Shown here: positions 1 through 6,129 of the stretch, piece by piece
How the letters are laid out: every line of letters starts with the position of its first letter
Numbering within the stretch: the first letter of the stretch is position 1
NCBI GenBank assembly: GCA_964346585.1
Contig: CAYFVQ010000125.1
Location: forward strand, 1 to 12,782
Direction: 5' to 3'
Origin: SOIA01 sp964346585
Lineage (GTDB): Bacteria; Acidobacteriota; Aminicenantia; Aminicenantales; Aminicenantaceae
DNA: 12,782 bases
Position numbers and translations under genes: made by a program
Notes under the pieces: model-generated
Database searches by the model: none
What the model was told of the DNA's origin: nothing
Seen by the model: the letters and a program-made list of their open reading frames with translations, nothing else

Positions 1-163
1 ATACCAAATATCAATTGAAAAATGAATCCCCTATTCCAGATTTCAACATCCAAATAAAAGATTTGACGCAGATTTGCCATTTACTGGCGAAAAAAACTTA
101 AAATAACATACTATGGCTAAAACTGTACTCTGAGGAAAACTATTGAAAAATAAGGGGTAAGGC

Positions 164-238
164 TGGAGCGGACGATGGGATTTGAACCCACGACCTTCTG
201 CTTGGCAAGCAGACGTTCTACCACTGAACTACGCCCGC
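164..238 (-). tRNA. tRNA-Gly (anticodon GCC)
   Basis: Read on the minus strand this folds as a complete cloverleaf. The 7-bp acceptor stem is GCGGGCG/CGTCCGC with one G-U pair. The D stem is GTTC/GAAC around AGTGGTA. The anticodon stem TCTGC/GCAGA encloses the loop TTGCCAA, so the anticodon is GCC (forward positions 204-206). The T arm is GTGGG-TTCAAAT-CCCAT. A 3' CCA is encoded at 166-164. The GCC anticodon reads GGC/GGT glycine codons. No other tRNA is adjacent, so it appears to be a single-gene unit. Confidence 0.97.
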
Positions 239-274
239 TTCTAACTTCTTCATCAGAAACGAAGCTCTGGATTT

Positions 275-303
275 AAACTACCAAAAAGAGAAAATTCTGT
301 CAA
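275..303 (-). promoter_or_regulatory. putative sigma-70 promoter of the tRNA-Gly gene
   Basis: On the minus strand a perfect -35 box TTGACA (303-298) is followed by a 17-nt spacer and TAGTTT (280-275). The -10 keeps the three most conserved positions of TATAAT (T1, A2, T6). Transcription would start about 30 nt before the mature tRNA 5' end at 238, a normal tRNA leader length. Confidence 0.5.
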
Positions 304-321
304 TAAACCCGATAAAAAGGA

Positions 322-425
322 AAAAGGGGACAGGCCCCTTTTTTTCAAGAAAAGGGACAGTCCCTCTCTCTCTTAACAAAAGGACTGAAAGGGACAGTCC
401 CTAAAAAAGGGGCCTGTCCCCTTTT
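322..425. repeat. REP/BIME-like palindrome cluster
   Basis: A 104-bp composite of nested repeats. Positions 322-344 and 403-425 form a perfect 23-bp inverted repeat with core GGGGACAGGCCCC. Between them a 15-bp direct repeat AAAGGGACAGTCCCT occurs at 351-365 and 388-402, and each copy contains the palindrome GGGAC-A-GTCCC. The cluster begins 4 bp beyond the stop codon of the proline dehydrogenase gene and could act as its 3' hairpin or terminator, since T-runs flank the palindromes. Elements of this kind are often moved by REP-associated tyrosine transposases. No such gene is in the window, so mobilisation in trans is inference. Confidence 0.8.
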
Positions 426-429
426 GTGA

Positions 430-1341
430 TTAGTGTTTGCCCGTAGTCTTGTGAAAAATATTTTTTAATATGTAAGCGGCCATGGCAGGATTGGCAGTGA
501 GCCGCCTCTTGCAGTAAGATGTGGCGAACTTCCACTTCTCGGCAAACGGGACATAGAGTCGGACCAAAATGCCATTCCGCACCAGCTCATCCTGAAAAGC
601 CTGCATCGGCACACCCATGAGCATCTGAACCTCATACTGGTCCTTTTTCATATTCAGCTTTTCAGCTATATTGATGGATTCATTGATGACTGCATTATCG
701 TGGGTAGCGATCTCCGGATAATGGCCTTCCTTGAAGAGGACTTCCAACTGCTCGAGCATTTTTTTCTTCATTTCAGGCTTGTTCTGGAGGGCGATATCCT
801 TGGGTTCGTTGTAAATACCGATGCAGATCCGGATGCGGGCGTTCAGACCTTTCAGAGACTTTATATCCTTAACGGTGCGGAAAAGTCGTGATTGCAGGAC
901 TGTTCCAAAAGTCGGGTGATCCTTTATTATGGCATGGAAGATATCCAGAGTCATATCTGTGTAAGGATAGTCCTCCATATCAAGGGTAACTTTTATTTCT
1001 TGTTTTTCTGCCTGAGCGACGATTCCTCTAATAACCTTCAGACAGTGCTCTGTACCGAGGTGGCTTCCAAGCTGCGTGGGTTTTAGGGAAAGGGTTGCGT
1101 ATTCCTGGCGACCCAGAGCAGCAATCAGTCTTTCGTAAACATCAACAGTGTATTGGACATCGTCATCACTCTCCAATTCCTCTCCCAAAAGATCGATTGT
1201 CGAGCAGACTTGTCTCTCTTCCCAAAATTGGCGGGCTGTGTCTGTTGCGGCCTGGATGCTGTCTCCGGCCACGTAAGGACTGGCAAAAAGCTTGACCAAG
1301 GGAGAGGGAGCCAGATTGATGATGAACCTTTTCAATCCCAT
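430..1341 (-). CDS. proline dehydrogenase (monofunctional PRODH)
   Basis: FAD-dependent enzyme oxidising L-proline to delta-1-pyrroline-5-carboxylate, the first step of proline catabolism, probably loosely associated with the inner membrane. The product is 303 residues, close to the ~300 of stand-alone bacterial PRODH. Family motifs run in order: STIDLLGE (47-54), LSLKPTQLG (84-92, substrate Lys87), VTLDMED (118-124, Asp121), VLQSRLFRT (148-156), EVQMLMGV (237-244), and LYVPF...YCKRRLTANP (262-285, Tyr263, Arg279-Arg280). These correspond to the proline- and FAD-binding residues of PutA. The segment normally reading RLVKGAY is RICIGIY (171-177), so the usual Lys is Ile174. The ATG at 1341 has GGAG 6 nt upstream (1348-1351). 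No P5C dehydrogenase gene lies beside it, so the second step must be encoded elsewhere. The REP cluster follows 4 bp after the stop. No convincing promoter was found. Confidence 0.92.
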   Translation of the reverse strand: MGLKRFIINLAPSPLVKLFASPYVAGDSIQAATDTARQFWEERQVCSTIDLLGEELESDDDVQYTVDVYERLIAALGRQEYATLSLKPTQLGSHLGTEHCLKVIRGIVAQAEKQEIKVTLDMEDYPYTDMTLDIFHAIIKDHPTFGTVLQSRLFRTVKDIKSLKGLNARIRICIGIYNEPKDIALQNKPEMKKKMLEQLEVLFKEGHYPEIATHDNAVINESINIAEKLNMKKDQYEVQMLMGVPMQAFQDELVRNGILVRLYVPFAEKWKFATSYCKRRLTANPAMAAYILKNIFHKTTGKH

Positions 1342-1614
1342 GGATGACTCCTTTTGTAAGTATTATGAAATCCTCAGAGAGACCTTTCCACTCTCTAAGG
1401 CTTATAAAGAGATATGAAATTAATTCATTTTTCGACAAACTTCAAGAACTGTTTTTAAAAATTTTTTGGAAACCTCCCCGTCAGCCAGATGCGGCTTCAT
1501 ATGAGAACCAAAGGTTATTTTAGCTCGACTTCTCTACATGGAATGTGTACCTGTACAGAAAGCCAAACATACTCTGGCTAAAATGCAGAAAAAGCTGTAT
1601 ATAGATGTGAAGGA

Positions 1615-2457
1615 TTACTTAAAGTGCGGTTGAACCAGATCACCAACCTGTAGGGGAGCCTTGCTCGAGAGAATCTTCACAGTGGATGTCTTCATTTGAG
1701 TATCAATGACGATTAGATTTCCTAGGTTTTCGATAGTTCCCTTCTTTCCTTTTGTTTTTCTGTAGATAACCAACTGTTGCCCAAAATGAATTCCATCCTC
1801 TTCTCCAAGGTCTATAGTGGCCCATTGTCCTTTTGAGATTTGTCGGTATTCATCTTGAAAATAGATGAGCATTCCCTGAGGACCTTCCTCCTCATTGATA
1901 GGAACATCATAGCCTAAATCCTTACCCAGAAAGTCGCTCTTCTCTTCAAAAGGCACAAGGAAATGACCAACCATAACCTCTCCGCATGCCTTTTCTAATC
2001 TAGCAAACGCCCGCTCCTCTTCCACTGAAAAAATCAGAGCTCTGCCTCTCTTCAATACCAGACGACCGAAACTCTTTCCAGTGATGGGATTCCTGACTTT
2101 CTCTCCGACCTCTAAAATCATGTAAATCTGTCCTGTCTCCACTCCGTCTACATTGCCTTTATTAATAAAGAAAACTTCATTCTCCCTGAGAAGCATCCTT
2201 TCATCTTCTTTCTCAGAGCCAACGATCTGCATATCCAGATTCACTTTATCCATAACAAAAAACGAACAGTAGAGATCAGATTCAGAGATTAGAGGGAAGA
2301 CATCTTTGTATAACCTCGCCTTCTTAACCTCTTGTTCCTGGATTCTCTCTCCATCTCCAGGATTCAATTCAACACTCTCTCCTTGAAAGAAAAGAAGAAA
2401 AATTATCATGAAAAAAAACAGAAATTTCGCAGCTGTTTTAAGGGTATAGTTTTTCAT
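1615..2457 (-). CDS. secreted protein of unknown function with two related beta modules
   Basis: 280 residues. I do not recognise a named family. Residues 1-26 look like a signal peptide: a basic N-terminus (MKNYTLKTAAK), then a strongly hydrophobic run. The mature part holds two similar modules. Module 1 (about 95-170) begins VFFINKGNVDGVETGQIYMI and ends VGHFLVPF. Module 2 (about 212-279) begins ATIDLGEEDGIHFGQQLVIY and ends VGDLVQPHF. Each has an opening I-N/D-x-G-x-x-D-G-x-x-x-G turn, a middle GRLVL/GNLIV strand and a closing VGxxxxP strand. The pattern recalls the C-terminal domain of FlgT and the tails of some LysM envelope proteins, but no LysM repeat is visible. The ATG at 2457 has GAGGAG 5 nt upstream (2463-2468). 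It is transcribed from a perfect-consensus promoter (2502-2530) and diverges from the HU gene. Only a weak hairpin (1561-1579) follows the stop. Confidence 0.85.
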   Translation of the reverse strand: MKNYTLKTAAKFLFFFMIIFLLFFQGESVELNPGDGERIQEQEVKKARLYKDVFPLISESDLYCSFFVMDKVNLDMQIVGSEKEDERMLLRENEVFFINKGNVDGVETGQIYMILEVGEKVRNPITGKSFGRLVLKRGRALIFSVEEERAFARLEKACGEVMVGHFLVPFEEKSDFLGKDLGYDVPINEEEGPQGMLIYFQDEYRQISKGQWATIDLGEEDGIHFGQQLVIYRKTKGKKGTIENLGNLIVIDTQMKTSTVKILSSKAPLQVGDLVQPHFK

Positions 2458-2501
2458 TATTGCTCCTCTTTTCAGATTTTTACATCCTGAACTTTGCCCT
2501 C

Positions 2502-2530
2502 ATTATATGAAGATGGACTAAAACTGTCAA
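2502..2530 (-). promoter_or_regulatory. perfect-consensus sigma-70 promoter
   Basis: On the minus strand TTGACA (2530-2525), a 17-nt spacer and TATAAT (2507-2502) match the textbook sigma-70 consensus at all 12 positions with optimal spacing. Predicted start is near 2495, giving a leader of about 38 nt that contains GAGGAG in front of the ATG at 2457. It drives the two-module secreted protein. Confidence 0.85.
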
Positions 2531-2691
2531 TAGAAGGTAGAAAGCTCTTTCTTTATCCGTGATAAAGGAAAAAACTACAGATTAGATTGAGTGAATCGAA
2601 TTTCTTGAAACTCTTCACTGACTTTTTCCATCATTGCCATGCATATGCTTCCCAATAAAAGCGCTTTTTTGATAGATTTCGCACCTTTTTC

Positions 2692-2719
2692 TTGACATTC
2701 GACATCTCTTCTTCATAAC
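2692..2719 (+). promoter_or_regulatory. promoter of the HU gene
   Basis: A perfect -35 TTGACA (2692-2697), a 16-nt spacer and CATAAC (2714-2719, four of six consensus positions). Transcription would start around 2726, so the mRNA would open almost directly with the CCCGC/GCGGG hairpin. Confidence 0.6.
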
Positions 2720-2728
2720 ATAAGAAAA

Positions 2729-2742
2729 CCCGCCTATGCGGG
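2729..2742 (+). promoter_or_regulatory. 5'-terminal hairpin in the HU leader
   Basis: CCCGC (2729-2733), loop CTAT, GCGGG (2738-2742): a 5-bp all-G/C stem just after the predicted transcription start and 10 nt before the Shine-Dalgarno sequence. It may stabilise the mRNA or tune translation. The ATG at 2736 falls in the loop and lacks a ribosome binding site, so it is unlikely to be a start codon. Confidence 0.5.
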
Positions 2743-2765
2743 ATAAGAAGCTAAGGAGGTTCACT

Positions 2766-3035
2766 GTGAATAAAAAAGCAATTACGGCCAAAATGGCCAA
2801 GGACTCCGGAATCACCGGCCTTCAAGCAGAAAAAGCATTCACTTCCCTGATCAGCGGTGTGAAGTCATCGCTGAAAAAGGGACATAGAGTTACATTTTCC
2901 GGGTTTGGCAGTTTTGAAGTTAAAAATAGAAAAGCAAGGAAAGGAAGAAATCCAAAAACCGGAGAACCCATCACCATCCCAAAAAAGAAAAGAGTGAGAT
3001 TCACTCCGAGCAAAAGCTTCATAGATTCTCTTTAA
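2766..3035 (+). CDS. hup: HU-family DNA-binding protein
   Basis: Small histone-like nucleoid protein that binds and bends DNA as a dimer. From the GTG at 2766 it is 89 residues, the normal HU length. The N-terminal helical part has the usual KKAITAKMAKDSGI opening. The core GHRVTFSGFGSFEVKNR (39-55) precedes the DNA-binding beta arm GRNPKTGEPITIPKKKRVRF (60-79) with the intercalating Pro63, and it ends TPSKSFIDSL. The GTG is chosen because a perfect AAGGAGG (2753-2759) lies 6 nt upstream and HU proteins begin at the MNK-type residue. The in-frame ATG at 2736 would add ten residues foreign to the family and lies in a hairpin loop. The gene stands alone, between a divergent secreted-protein gene and a structured gene-free element. 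No intrinsic terminator is seen directly after the stop. Confidence 0.95.
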   Translation: MNKKAITAKMAKDSGITGLQAEKAFTSLISGVKSSLKKGHRVTFSGFGSFEVKNRKARKGRNPKTGEPITIPKKKRVRFTPSKSFIDSL

Positions 3036-3152
3036 CATCCAACAAAACCCATTTTCTCAACAGGAATAGACTTATACATCGTGTCATCTTTTTCAAAAGA
3101 AATATCAATTTCATTTAATTAAATAGTTGAGCATTTTAATCTTGGTGAAGGA

Positions 3153-3454
3153 TTGGTTCTAAGAAACCGTTTGAAGGCTGAGCGGGCACGGTTCCTCTCC
3201 AGAATGGAGAGGAGAGCGAAGCCTGAAACCGAGCAGCTTTGGCCTGATTTGTGGCCTGTTCAGTAGACACAAATCAGTGGGGAATCCAAGGGGGTAGGCC
3301 CCCTTGGTCGCAGGGCAGGAGTTAAGGTCCTGCCCGAGAAGGGGAGGCAGGGAGCCGTAAGCGGAGTGAGGCGAGCGTTGGAAGGGGGAAAGCAAAGCTG
3401 TTCCCCCTCCAAGGTTCTCGTAGGGGCAAAAGTTGCGTGTTATCGAAGAACCAA
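3153..3454. ncRNA. hairpin-dense G+C-rich element, possible structured RNA of unknown family
   Basis: The 488 bp between the HU and ddl genes contain no credible gene, but about 300 bp are packed with stems. TCCTCTCC/GGAGAGGA spans 3193-3213. A perfect 10-bp stem pairs 3244-3253 with 3268-3277. CCAAGGGGG/CCCCCTTGG spans 3286-3307 with a TAGG loop. GGGCAGGA/TCCTGCCC spans 3313-3335. A 12-bp stem with one bulged A pairs 3378-3390 with 3401-3412. GCAA/TTGC spans 3426-3436. An outer helix TTGGTTCT (3153-3160)/AGAACCAA (3447-3454) would close the domain. The element is richer in G+C than its flanks. It matches none of RNase P RNA, tmRNA, SRP RNA or 6S RNA as I know them. It ends before the predicted ddl promoter, so it is probably not the ddl leader. 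A non-transcribed repeat is the main alternative, and the strand is undetermined. Confidence 0.4.
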
Positions 3455-3475
3455 ACCTGAACCCTTCGACTGGAA

Positions 3476-3504
3476 TGGACAAGGAAGATTCATTCCTTTA
3501 CAAT
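3476..3504 (+). promoter_or_regulatory. promoter of the ddl-ruvX-mltG operon, with spacer dyad
   Basis: TGGACA (3476-3481), a 17-nt spacer and TACAAT (3499-3504): five of six matches in each box at ideal spacing. The start would be near 3511, giving a very short leader. The spacer holds an inverted repeat AAGGAA-N6-TTCCTT (3481-3498) that could be a repressor site. Confidence 0.6.
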
Positions 3505-3523
3505 AATCTCTCATGAGGAGAAA

Positions 3524-4594
3524 ATGACGACTCAAAAGAGAAAGGTTGCTCTCCTCTTTGGTGGGCGCTCCGCTGAACACGAAATTTCACTTCTTTCCGC
3601 AACTTCGATATATAAAAATCTGAATACAAAAAAATTCGAGATCATCTCTATATACATAAACAAAAAAGGAGACTGGAAAGTCGTTGAATCTCCCCTTCTC
3701 TCTCCTGAGGCTCTAAGTGCCGGTTCGTTCTCCTCTTTCCTCCCCTGGGATAAGAACGCTTCCTCATCAACTGTCGAGGCAGACATCTATTTCCCAGTAC
3801 TCCATGGCCCATACGGTGAAGATGGAACGCTCCAGGGTCTTCTGGAGATGGCTGATGTCCCCTTTGCCGGCGCCTCTGTCTTGGATTCTGCAGTGGGGAT
3901 GGATAAGGCAGTCTCGAAAATAATCCTTAAAGCCAAAAACCTGCCCGTCGTTGAACACCTCACTTTTCTGGAAAAAGAATGGAGAGAGAGCAAGGAATCT
4001 GTCCTTTCTGAGATCAAAGAGAAACTACCGCTCCCGCGCTTTGTGAAACCGGCCTGCCTCGGTTCGAGTGTCGGTATCTCCAAAGTGAGTGATGAAAATG
4101 ACACACCCGCTGCCTTGGATGAAGCCTTCCGCTATGACCAGAAAATCGTTGTGGAAGAAGGAATCCTGGGACGCGAACTGGAGTGCAGTGTTTTGGGGAA
4201 TGAAGACCCTGAGGCGTCTTTGCCCGGAGAGATCATACCCTTCAGAGAATTCTACGATTATAAAGATAAATACATTGAAGGCAAAACGCGTTTCGGAATT
4301 CCGGCCGAACTCACTTCCTCCCAAACCGAAGAAATCCGGCGTCTCTCCGTAGAAACCTTCAAGGCCCTCGGCTGTTCAGGGATGGCCCGAGTGGATTTCC
4401 TGATGGATGGAAAAACCGAAAAAATCTATGTGAGTGAAATCAACACCATTCCAGGCTTTACAGAAATCAGTATGTATCCAAAGCTCTGGGAAGTGAGTGG
4501 TCTTTCTTTTCCTCACCTCCTTGAAAAACTAATCGAACTGGGCTTTGACAGGCATCAAAGAAAAAACAGAAAAAGAGAAAACTACAACCCATGA
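3524..4594 (+). CDS. ddl: D-alanine--D-alanine ligase
   Basis: Cytoplasmic ATP-grasp ligase that joins two D-alanines for the peptidoglycan stem peptide. At 356 residues it is the longer DdlA-type form. Visible motifs: FGGRSAEHEIS (12-22, Glu18), VLHGPYGEDGTLQGLLE (92-108), the ATP-grasp segment FVKPACLGSSVGISKV (173-188), the omega-loop FYDYKDKY (243-250), and metal ligands in MARVDFLMD (287-295, Asp291) and SEINTIPGF (304-312, Glu305, Asn307). The omega-loop Tyr pattern is that of D-Ala:D-Ala rather than VanA-type D-Ala:D-lactate enzymes. The ATG at 3524 follows GAGGAG (3515-3520) at only 3 nt. The N-terminal motif fits this start. It is the first gene of a three-gene operon and its stop overlaps the ruvX start as ATGA (4591-4594), implying translational coupling. 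Confidence 0.97.
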   Translation: MTTQKRKVALLFGGRSAEHEISLLSATSIYKNLNTKKFEIISIYINKKGDWKVVESPLLSPEALSAGSFSSFLPWDKNASSSTVEADIYFPVLHGPYGEDGTLQGLLEMADVPFAGASVLDSAVGMDKAVSKIILKAKNLPVVEHLTFLEKEWRESKESVLSEIKEKLPLPRFVKPACLGSSVGISKVSDENDTPAALDEAFRYDQKIVVEEGILGRELECSVLGNEDPEASLPGEIIPFREFYDYKDKYIEGKTRFGIPAELTSSQTEEIRRLSVETFKALGCSGMARVDFLMDGKTEKIYVSEINTIPGFTEISMYPKLWEVSGLSFPHLLEKLIELGFDRHQRKNRKRENYNP

Positions 4595-5028
4595 GAATCC
4601 TGGGAATAGACTTTGGCGACCGGAATATTGGCCTGGCTGTTAGCGACGCACTCCTGGTGACAGCGCAGACTATCGGCCAATACCGTCTCCAGAACAAGGA
4701 GGAAGACAAAAAATTTTTTCTTGAACTTGTTTCAAAATACGAGATAAGTGAAATTGTCATCGGACTCCCTTTGAGAATGGATGGAAGCCCGGGAACACGT
4801 GTGGAAAAAACAAAAAAATTTGCTCGCTGGCTCGAGAGGACGCTCAATCTTCCCACCATCTTTTGGGACGAAAGACTGACAACACAGCAAGCTCTGAAAA
4901 TCCTCAGCCAGCAAAAAACTCATTTCCGAAAAAAAAAGAGCTTAAAAGACCAGATATCCGCTTCGCTCATCCTCTCGAGCTACTTAGAGAGTAAAAAAGC
5001 AAAACACCATGATACTCAAGGTCATTAA
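4591..5028 (+). CDS. ruvX: RuvX/YqgF, putative pre-16S rRNA nuclease
   Basis: RNase H-like fold protein of the YqgF family, implicated in 5' processing of pre-16S rRNA (older annotation: Holliday junction resolvase). At 145 residues it is slightly longer than the usual ~140. The family signatures are complete: GIDFGDRNIGLAVSD (5-19, catalytic Asp7), VIGLPL (56-61), DERLTT (93-98) and KDQISASLIL (119-128, Asp120). The C-terminus is a short basic tail (SKKAKHHDTQGH). Its ATG overlaps the ddl stop by 4 bp, and its last 20 bp overlap the mltG start, so all three genes should be on one mRNA. It has no separate ribosome binding site of note, which fits reinitiation after ddl. Pairing of ruvX with mltG recurs in bacterial genomes. 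Confidence 0.95.
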   Translation: MRILGIDFGDRNIGLAVSDALLVTAQTIGQYRLQNKEEDKKFFLELVSKYEISEIVIGLPLRMDGSPGTRVEKTKKFARWLERTLNLPTIFWDERLTTQQALKILSQQKTHFRKKKSLKDQISASLILSSYLESKKAKHHDTQGH

Positions 5029-6019
5029 AACCGCTCTCATCATTTCAGCGGTCATACCTCTCATCCTTTCCGCGTGGTTTTCTTTTGAATTCTACAGCAT
5101 TCCTAATGTCACTCCCAAAAAAATATTTTTCGTGGTGAAAGAGGGAAAAGGAGTACAAAGCATCGCTCAAAATCTCAAAGAGCAAGGAATCATCAAGAAA
5201 ACTTGGCCTTTTCTTCTGGGTTATAAAATTTATTTTTCTTCAATGAGCCTGAAGGCAGGCGAGTACGAGCTCAACATTCCGGTGTCGACAAAGAAAATCC
5301 TTCGCATTCTATCTGAAGGAAAAGTCTATTTCCATCCTGTCACCATTACCGAGGGCTTGACACGAAGAGAAATCGCTCAACATCTTGACTCCCTCGGAAT
5401 CGTAGAGGAAGAAGATTTCCTCGAAGCGTGTTCCCGGACTGAACTTCTTGGGTCTTACGATATCGAAGCGGAAAACCTTGAAGGATACCTCTTCCCCGAG
5501 ACCTATCATTTCACAAGAGGAACCTCCGCAGAGAAGGTCATCTCCACCCTCGTCTCCCAGTTCAAAAGTGTGTTTACTGAGGAGTGGAGAAAAAGAGCGG
5601 TTGAGATAAACATGACTCCAAGAAAAGTCGTGATTTTGGCCTCTTTGATCGAAAAAGAAACCTCTATCCCTGAGGAAAGGAAACTAGTCTCAGCCGTGTT
5701 CCACACTCGTCTGAGAATAAGGATGAAACTCGATTGTGACCCGACCATCATCTACGCCATGAAAGAGCAGGGAATCTATGAAGGACGCCTGTTGAGAAAA
5801 CACCTGAAATTAGACACTCCCTACAACACCTATCTCAGGCGAGGCCTCCCCCCTGGACCCATCTGCAACCCAGGACAAGCCGCACTCGAGGCCGCTCTCT
5901 ATCCTTCTAAAGAAAAATACATCTATTTCGTTTCCAGGAACGACGGAAGCCACGTCTTTAGCCGCACCTTTAAAGAACATCAAAGGGCGGTGATAAAGTA
6001 CCAGAGACAGCGGAAATAG
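5009..6019 (+). CDS. mltG: MltG, endolytic murein transglycosylase
   Basis: Inner-membrane lytic transglycosylase of the YceG family that cleaves nascent glycan strands and sets their length. At 336 residues it has normal family size. Residues 3-27 form a single N-terminal membrane anchor. A LysM-like segment follows (about 40-100: VVKEGKGVQSIAQNLKEQGI, then LKAGEYEL). The catalytic domain carries EGYLFPETY (158-166), the catalytic-Glu motif IEKET (214-218), MKLDCDPTIIYA (239-250), DTPYNTYLRRGLPPGP and the final GSHVFSRTFKEH. The start overlaps the end of ruvX by 20 bp and has only a weak Shine-Dalgarno (AGAGAG well upstream), consistent with coupling. The operon links precursor synthesis (ddl) with strand termination (mltG). 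No clear terminator follows. The next 110 bp (6020-6129) hold nothing recognisable before a MITE-like element. Confidence 0.96.
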   Translation: MILKVIKTALIISAVIPLILSAWFSFEFYSIPNVTPKKIFFVVKEGKGVQSIAQNLKEQGIIKKTWPFLLGYKIYFSSMSLKAGEYELNIPVSTKKILRILSEGKVYFHPVTITEGLTRREIAQHLDSLGIVEEEDFLEACSRTELLGSYDIEAENLEGYLFPETYHFTRGTSAEKVISTLVSQFKSVFTEEWRKRAVEINMTPRKVVILASLIEKETSIPEERKLVSAVFHTRLRIRMKLDCDPTIIYAMKEQGIYEGRLLRKHLKLDTPYNTYLRRGLPPGPICNPGQAALEAALYPSKEKYIYFVSRNDGSHVFSRTFKEHQRAVIKYQRQRK

Positions 6020-6129
6020 GATTCATGTCTCTCTTGGGGATAGTATTCAAGGTCAGGCTTATTCATAACGAGAGTAAAGTGCCAGAAATTTTGGCGTGAA
6101 TCCTCTCATACCGCTTGGATGTTATTTAT

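Noticed and set aside
1416..1445. Promoter for the proline dehydrogenase gene (TTGAAG-N17-TAATTT or TTGTCG-N18-TATCTC, minus strand)
   Set aside because: Several overlapping weak candidates in A/T-rich DNA and none clearly better than chance.
1561..1579. Terminator after the two-module secreted protein
   Set aside because: Only a 5-bp AGCCA/TGGCT stem with a 9-nt loop and a broken T-run; too weak to call.
2736..2765. In-frame ATG at 2736 as the start of the HU gene
   Set aside because: It lies in a hairpin loop, lacks a Shine-Dalgarno and adds ten residues not seen in HU proteins; GTG at 2766 has a perfect AAGGAGG.
3159..3482. Minus-strand open frame of 107 codons across the hup-ddl element
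   Set aside because: It reads through a series of perfect hairpins, has a low-complexity Pro/Leu/Ser-rich translation, no recognisable domain and no clear ribosome binding site; the DNA structure explains the region better.
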